Positions 59,064 to 64,000 of a DNA stretch of 64,000 bases are shown piece after piece. Within the stretch, counting starts at the first letter, position 1. Each line of letters opens with the position of its first letter. Source of the stretch: Morganella morganii (GTDB lineage Bacteria > Pseudomonadota > Gammaproteobacteria > Enterobacterales > Enterobacteriaceae); assembly GCF_003996855.1 (NCBI RefSeq), contig NZ_NRQY01000002.1, forward strand, positions 522,359-586,358, given 5' to 3'. The position numbers were made by a program, and so were the translations under genes. The notes below the pieces were generated by a model that worked only from the letters and a program-made list of their open reading frames with translations, did no database searches and had not been told where the DNA came from.

Positions 59064-60568
59064 ACGACGAGACGCAAGAAAACAAAACAAAAACCTTTAA
59101 ATATCAATGACATTACTATTATTGATGATGGGAAATTAAAGAAAGCCATCACCGCCGCCTCACTGGGTAATGCCATGGAGTGGTTTGACTTCGGGGTCTA
59201 CGGCTTCCTGGCGTATGTGCTGGGTCAGGTCTTCTTCCCTTCAGCTTCTCCGGGCATACAGATGATTGCGGCATTAGCCACCTTCTCCGTACCGTTTCTG
59301 GTACGTCCGCTGGGCGGCGTATTTTTCGGCATCATGGGCGATAAATTCGGCCGCCAGAAAGTACTTTCCGTAACTATCATTATTATGGCTATCAGTACTT
59401 TCTGTATCGGTCTGATCCCGTCTTATGAAAGCATCGGAATCTGGGCACCGGTTCTGTTACTGCTGGCAAAACTGGCTCAGGGGTTTTCCGTGGGCGGTGA
59501 GTATTCCGGTGCAGCTATCTTTGTAGCGGAATATTCACCGGATCGTAAACGCGGATTTATGGGCAGCTGGCTGGATTTCGGCTCGATTGCCGGTTTCGTC
59601 TGCGGTGCCGGTGTGGTGGTTCTGCTCTCCAGTATTCTCGGTGAAGAGACATTCCGTGAATGGGGCTGGCGTATCCCGTTCTTCCTGGCACTGCCGCTGG
59701 GGGTGATCGGCCTGTATCTGCGTCATGCTCTGGAGGAAACACCGGCTTTCCAGCAGCATGTTGAGGATATGAAAAATGCCAATCCTGAAACCGGCGAAGA
59801 TAAGCCCCGTGTTTCACTGCGCAGCATTGCCTCACAATACGGCAAGGGTCTGATGATTTGTGTCGGACTGGTGATTGCCACCAACGTCACGTATTACATG
59901 CTGCTGACCTATATGCCGAGTTATCTGTCGCATAACCTGAATTACAGTGCGGATCATGGGGTGCTGATTATTATCGCGATTATGATTGGTATGCTGTTTG
60001 TACAGCCGCTGATCGGGATGATGAGTGACCGCATCGGCCGTAAGCCGTTTGTTCTCGCAGGCAGTATCGGGTTATTTTTCCTTGCTATCCCGGCATTTAT
60101 GCTGATTAACAGTGGCATCATCGGCCTGATTTTCTTAGGGTTGCTGATCCTGGCAGTTCTGCTGAACTGCTTTACCGGCGTGATGGCCTCCATTTTACCG
60201 GCCATCTTCCCGACAAAAATCGCTACAGTGCACTGGCTATCTCATTCAATATTTCGGTGCTGATTGCAGGTGCCACCCCGACAGCCGCAGCCTGGCTGGT
60301 CGAAGTCACCAATAACCTGTATATGCCGGCCTATTATCTGATGGTGATTGCCGTTATCGGAATGATTACTGCCATTGTGATGAAAGAAACCGCCAATAAA
60401 CCATTACGCGGTGCCACACCGGCAGCTTCAGACCGGGCGGAATCCAAAGAGATTTTACTTGAGCATTACGATAATATTGAGCATAAGATTGAGGCGGTTG
60501 ATGAGGAGATTGCCGCGTTGCAAAAACGCCGTCAGTCACTGATTGATCAGCATCCGAAACTGGACTGA
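59064..60568 (+). pseudogene. proP: proP, proline/glycine betaine:proton symporter, disrupted
   Basis: The two frames together give a ProP-like MFS osmosensory symporter (about 500 aa), from the N-terminal NINDITIIDDGKLKKAITA to the C-terminal coiled coil EHYDNIEHKIEAVDEEIAAL. Two lesions are seen. First, there is no ATG, GTG or TTG in frame between the upstream TGA (59034) and Met at 59175, inside the first helix; after AAGGA (59055-59059) the codons read ACA ACG ACG. Second, one base is missing after 60221: ATC GCT where ATC CGC TAC is expected, so the first frame ends at 60263 and the rest continues in another frame to 60568. It is either inactive or a sequencing error. Confidence 0.85.
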
Positions 60569-60578
60569 TGTCCTGCTC

Positions 60579-60610
60579 AGGCCCGCCTCTCCGGACGCGG
60601 GCCTTTTTAT
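60579..60610 (+). terminator. Terminator after proP
   Basis: AGGCCCGC/GCGGGCCT, an 8-bp stem with a 10-nt loop, followed by TTTTATTG. Confidence 0.9.
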
Positions 60611-60632
60611 TGTTTATGCGGGAGGTAAGATG

Positions 60633-62072
60633 ATGACAGACTCAGCACCGGCCGTTGTCTGGCTGCGGCAGGATCTGCGGCTGACGGATAACACGGCGCT
60701 TTACGCCGCCTGTCAGGCACACCGGCAGGTAAAACTGATTTTTACACTCACGCCGGGGCAATGGCAACAGCACGCTATGTCCCCGTCACAGCAGGCACTG
60801 ATTTTCTGTCAGCTGCATGCCCTGAACACATCCGCTGCCGCACTCGGGATCACCCTGCATGTGCAGCCGTGCAATACCTTTGAGGATGCCGCTGACTGGC
60901 TGGCAGCATGGTGCCGTGAGCATCGCATCCCCGCCGTATATGTTAATAAACAGTACGGGCTGAATGAACAGCGCCGGGATGCCCGTTTTGCGGCCCGTCT
61001 GCCGGAAAGCTGCCGTTTTTATGCCTCCGATGACAGTGTCCTGCTGCCACCGGGCAGTGTGAGCACACAACAGGGCGGACTCTACAAAGTGTTTACGCCA
61101 TTCCGTCGCGCCTTTCTCACCGCACTGATGCAGACCACTGTCCGTGTCCTGCCGGTACCGGATGCCAAAGGGCCGCCGGTTTCCCCGGTGCCTCTTAATC
61201 TGCCACAGCAGGAACATACTCTTTTTCCTTCCGGGGAAGAGGCAGCCCTGCAACGACTGGCGGATTTCTGTCAGAAGCATGCTGCGGATTACAAAACAGA
61301 ACGGGATTTCCCGGCGATTGACGGCACCAGCCGGATCTCCGCCTATCTCGCGACCGGAATTTTGTCCCCGCGCCAGTGCCTGAGCCGTCTGCGCCTGCAT
61401 TTTCCGATGGTGTCAGATGAGCCGGAGAGTGGCGCTTATACCTGGCTAAGTGAGCTTATCTGGCGTGAATTTTATCTGCATCAGCTGGCACTCCACCCGG
61501 ATATCAGCCGCCACCGTCCGATGCAGCGCTGGACAGAGGCTATTGCCTGGTCACCGGACAGTGACGGGCTGGCAGCCTGGCAGCAGGGCCGGACCGGCTT
61601 TCCGCTGGTCGATGCAGCCATGCGTCAGCTGAATGAAACCGGCTGGATGCATAACCGCCTGCGGATGATCACGGCAAGTTTTCTGGTCAAAGATTTATTA
61701 ACGGACTGGCGGCGCGGCGAGCACTACTTTATGTCACGGCTGATTGACGGTGAATTTGCCGCCAATAACGGCGGCTGGCAGTGGGCGGCCTCCACAGGCC
61801 ATGATTCGGTGCCGTACTTCCGGATTTTCAACCCGGTCACCCAGGGAAAACGGTTTGACCCGGACGGCAGTTTTATCCGCCGCTGGCTGCCGGAACTGGC
61901 AGACGTCCCGGCGAAATACATTCACACCTCCCATGAATGGACGGAGAAGAATCAGCGGGAGATTGATTATCCGAAGCCGGTGGTTGATCACCGGATGGCG
62001 AGGATCAGGGCTATCGATGCTTACGAAACCGCCCTCCGGACCGTTACCGGCGGGGATGACAATCCGTATTAA
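60633..62072 (+). CDS. phrB: Deoxyribodipyrimidine (CPD) photolyase
   Basis: 479 aa from the second of two ATG codons; GGAGG lies 7 nt upstream of it (the first ATG at 60630 is also possible). The N-terminal alpha/beta domain for the antenna cofactor begins VVWLRQDLRLTDNTALYAAC. The C-terminal FAD domain carries TSRISAYLATGILSPRQCL, the signature TGWMHNRLRMITASFLVKDLL and NNGGWQWAASTGHDSVPYFRIFNP. It repairs cyclobutane pyrimidine dimers with blue light. The stop overlaps the stop of the convergent regulator in TTAA. Confidence 0.94.
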   Translation: MTDSAPAVVWLRQDLRLTDNTALYAACQAHRQVKLIFTLTPGQWQQHAMSPSQQALIFCQLHALNTSAAALGITLHVQPCNTFEDAADWLAAWCREHRIPAVYVNKQYGLNEQRRDARFAARLPESCRFYASDDSVLLPPGSVSTQQGGLYKVFTPFRRAFLTALMQTTVRVLPVPDAKGPPVSPVPLNLPQQEHTLFPSGEEAALQRLADFCQKHAADYKTERDFPAIDGTSRISAYLATGILSPRQCLSRLRLHFPMVSDEPESGAYTWLSELIWREFYLHQLALHPDISRHRPMQRWTEAIAWSPDSDGLAAWQQGRTGFPLVDAAMRQLNETGWMHNRLRMITASFLVKDLLTDWRRGEHYFMSRLIDGEFAANNGGWQWAASTGHDSVPYFRIFNPVTQGKRFDPDGSFIRRWLPELADVPAKYIHTSHEWTEKNQREIDYPKPVVDHRMARIRAIDAYETALRTVTGGDDNPY

Positions 62073-63703
62073 TCTGTTTTGTCTGCTGACCGGCGCACCG
62101 TGCTGTAGGTCAGCAGATGCTCCAGATTATAATAACGGGCTTTATTCAGTACCGTGGTATGGGACATCCCGATTTCGCGCGACACCTTACGGGCCGAACC
62201 ATAGCGGCGCAGATAATCCTCCAGCAGACTTTTTTCCTGCCGCGCAAGAGACTCTTTCAGGTTGATCTCTTCCGGCACCGGCGGCATTTCTGTTCTCTGT
62301 ACCGGCTGATGCCGCTGTACCGGAGATGCCATCACTTCCTCATGCGGCAGCCATAAATCCCCGACGGTAATTTCCCGGCCGGAAGCCAGGTGAATAGCCC
62401 GCAGAATCACGTTTTGCAGTTCACGCACGTTGCCCGGCCACGAATAGGCCATTAGCTGGTGATATGCATCCTGAGATAAGCTGAGCTGTTTATTTAGTTC
62501 CGTCGTGTATTTACTGATAAAACGCTGTAATAACAGCGGAATATCTGTTTTTCGCTCTTTCAGCGGCGGGATATTAATCGGGATCACGTTGATCCGGTAA
62601 TAGAGATCTTCACGGAACGATTTATTCTCGATCATCTCTTCCAGATTCCGGTTGGTCGCCACAATGATCCGCACATCGACCGGGATCTCTTTGTGCCCGC
62701 CGACCCGCCGGATCACCCCTTCCTGTAATACCCGCAATAATTTACTTTGCAGGATAAGAGAAAGCTCGCCGAATTCATCCAGAAATACAGTACCGTGATT
62801 GGCGGATTCAAACAGCCCCATCTTTCCGCCCTTGCTGGCACCGCTGAATGCGCCGCCCTCATAACCGAACAGCTCACTCTCAATCAGGTTCTCCGGCAGT
62901 GCCGCACAGTTAATCGGCGCAAACGGATGGGCGCTGCGGTCACTGGCATTATGGATGGCACGGGCAAACAATTCCTTACCGGTCCCGGTTTCACCACGGA
63001 TCAATACGGTATAAGGACTTATTGAGATTTTTTTAGCGAAATCAATCAGGTTCATCATGATTCCGCTTTCACAGATAATGTCATCAAAACTGAATGGCAG
63101 GCTTTTATTAACTGAAGAAGCCATCTGCTGCACAGAGCGCAGGCTTTTGAAGGTGATCACGGCCCCCATGACCTGGGATTCTTCACTCAGAATCGGGCGG
63201 CCGGAACAAATATAGTACAACTCCCCTTTCGGGGTGCCGGTTACCATCTGATAGTGATCAAAGCTGTTGCCGGCGAGCAGTTTGGTCAGCACGGCCTGGT
63301 TTTTGCCGCTGAGAATTTTACTGATATTCACACCGACAATATTTTCCCGCGATATAGAGAAAAAATCTTCCGCCACTTTATTAAAGTAGTTGATATTACC
63401 CTGGTTATTGATACCGATAATACCGTCAGTGGTGGATTCAAGAATAGCCTGTAATTCTTTTTCTTTGCGTTCGTAGGGCTGTAGTTTAGAACGGGTAACA
63501 CTGATAACATCAGGATTAAGCAGGAGTTTACTCAGCAGCAGCTTAACATCCCGCTCGCACTCCGCATTAAATTTGACATAAATTTTGCACGGAAAAACTT
63601 CCATGGAATTAATGCTGATTTCTGAGGCCGAAAACTCATTGATGACTTCTTCCACCATGGCGACGCGGTCAATGGTATTAATTAACCATCTATATGCAGA
63701 CAT
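62069..63703 (-). CDS. TyrR-family sigma54-type regulator (ACT-PAS-AAA-HTH)
   Basis: 544 aa (E. coli TyrR 513). Order: ACT-like domain (about 5-75), PAS domain (about 82-190), AAA+ domain with Walker A GETGTGKE (237-244), GAFSGA (284-289) and Walker B VFLDE (306-310), and a C-terminal TyrR-type HTH (RKVSREIGMSHTTVLNKARYY). Classical E. coli TyrR lacks GAFTGA and works with sigma70; this protein keeps the loop with one Ser-for-Thr change, so it may activate sigma54 promoters. A paralogue of TyrR is more likely than TyrR itself. It starts at ATG 63703 after GGGAG. Confidence 0.82.
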   Translation of the reverse strand: MSAYRWLINTIDRVAMVEEVINEFSASEISINSMEVFPCKIYVKFNAECERDVKLLLSKLLLNPDVISVTRSKLQPYERKEKELQAILESTTDGIIGINNQGNINYFNKVAEDFFSISRENIVGVNISKILSGKNQAVLTKLLAGNSFDHYQMVTGTPKGELYYICSGRPILSEESQVMGAVITFKSLRSVQQMASSVNKSLPFSFDDIICESGIMMNLIDFAKKISISPYTVLIRGETGTGKELFARAIHNASDRSAHPFAPINCAALPENLIESELFGYEGGAFSGASKGGKMGLFESANHGTVFLDEFGELSLILQSKLLRVLQEGVIRRVGGHKEIPVDVRIIVATNRNLEEMIENKSFREDLYYRINVIPINIPPLKERKTDIPLLLQRFISKYTTELNKQLSLSQDAYHQLMAYSWPGNVRELQNVILRAIHLASGREITVGDLWLPHEEVMASPVQRHQPVQRTEMPPVPEEINLKESLARQEKSLLEDYLRRYGSARKVSREIGMSHTTVLNKARYYNLEHLLTYSTVRRSADKTD

Positions 63704-64000
63704 GTGATTAGCACTCCCGGTTAGTGTATGTAGTGCTCATTTTTCACTCACCAATCAGAGTTAACCCATTAGAGGGTGTTACTGAGCGACGAACAAAAAA
63801 ATAAAAATAAAACAAAATAGTGCGCAATAAAAAAAGCCGCTTAATAAAATAAGCTTATTATACCTAGTGTTATTGTTATGCTAGGTTCAGTTACGTTACT
63901 TACTATAAACAACTTCAGCCTGCTTGTACCCGCCAGATATCTCAATTCTATGAAAAAAGTCCGTCAGTTGTCAGGTTTACATCTGAACTCATTGGGTAAT
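63704..64000. other. Upstream region of the TyrR-like gene, no gene seen
   Basis: 297 bp, AT-rich, with an ACCTAG...CTAGGT inverted repeat (63862-63886). No frame with homology is present and the sequence reaches the window edge. It presumably contains the promoter of the regulator and perhaps of a divergent gene beyond the window. Confidence 0.4.

Noticed and set aside
59175..60263. A shorter functional MFS protein starting at Met 59175
   Set aside because: It would begin inside the first membrane helix, lack a ribosome site and end early by frameshift; a broken proP explains it better.
63774..63787. GG-N10-GC spacing resembling a sigma54 promoter upstream of the TyrR-like gene
   Set aside because: Flanking bases (AGGGTG and GAGC) do not fit TGGCAC and TTGC; chance match.
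63704..64000. TyrR box (TGTAAA-N6-TTTACA) upstream of the TyrR-like gene
   Set aside because: Only a TTTACA half-site near 63975 is found, without a partner at the right spacing.

Overview
The window is about 51% GC by impression, dense, and has clear gammaproteobacterial (Enterobacterales) gene content. Nearly every gene has a recognisable Escherichia coli counterpart of almost equal length. The GC level, an MrpJ-type fimbrial regulator (a family best known from Proteus and relatives) and the mixture of E. coli synteny blocks point to Morganellaceae, most likely Morganella. The species is inferred, not proven.

Layout. 1-686: 3'-truncated yidR. 825-12405: yicG, gmk, then rpoZ-spoT-trmH-recG (omega subunit, ppGpp metabolism, tRNA Gm18 methylation, fork repair), gltS, xanP, yicH. 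12406-12622: a convergent gap with two terminators flanking an odd long inverted-repeat element that carries two GGA-loop hairpins. 12623-16722: fabY, dtd, yihX, typA. 16723-21372: the nitrogen-control locus glnA-glnL-glnG with a textbook sigma54 promoter and three NtrC operators. 21369-25626: hemN, a SemiSWEET sugar transporter, yihI and a GT39-like membrane glycosyltransferase. 25692-29578: adenine permease adeP with a PurR box, then an amino-acid ABC importer (binding protein plus two permeases) with no ATPase gene. 29888-34575: phoU-pstBACS with a PhoB box. 34745-37331: greB-ompR-envZ on one strand. 37517-43052: tex, then feoABC with FNR and Fur sites. 43081-49052: bioH, gntX, nfuA and a co-directional glpE-glpG-glpR-glpD run with a GlpR operator before glpD. 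49100-54402: a LysE/RhtB exporter, a DUF4026/DUF2314 protein, an AlkA-type glycosylase, poxB.

54403-64000 is the least conserved part. It has an M20 amidohydrolase, a CysB-family LysR regulator, an MrpJ-like regulator, about 1.2 kb of AT-rich sequence without a convincing gene, a proP copy with no usable start codon and a one-base frameshift, phrB, and a TyrR-family regulator that, unlike classical TyrR, keeps a GAFSGA sigma54-contact loop.

No rRNA, tRNA, insertion sequence, prophage or CRISPR array was seen. The items most worth following are the GGA-hairpin element at 12470-12564, the broken proP with short ORFs in its leader, the sigma54-competent TyrR paralogue, the importer lacking an ATPase, and the reoriented greB and glpEGR genes.
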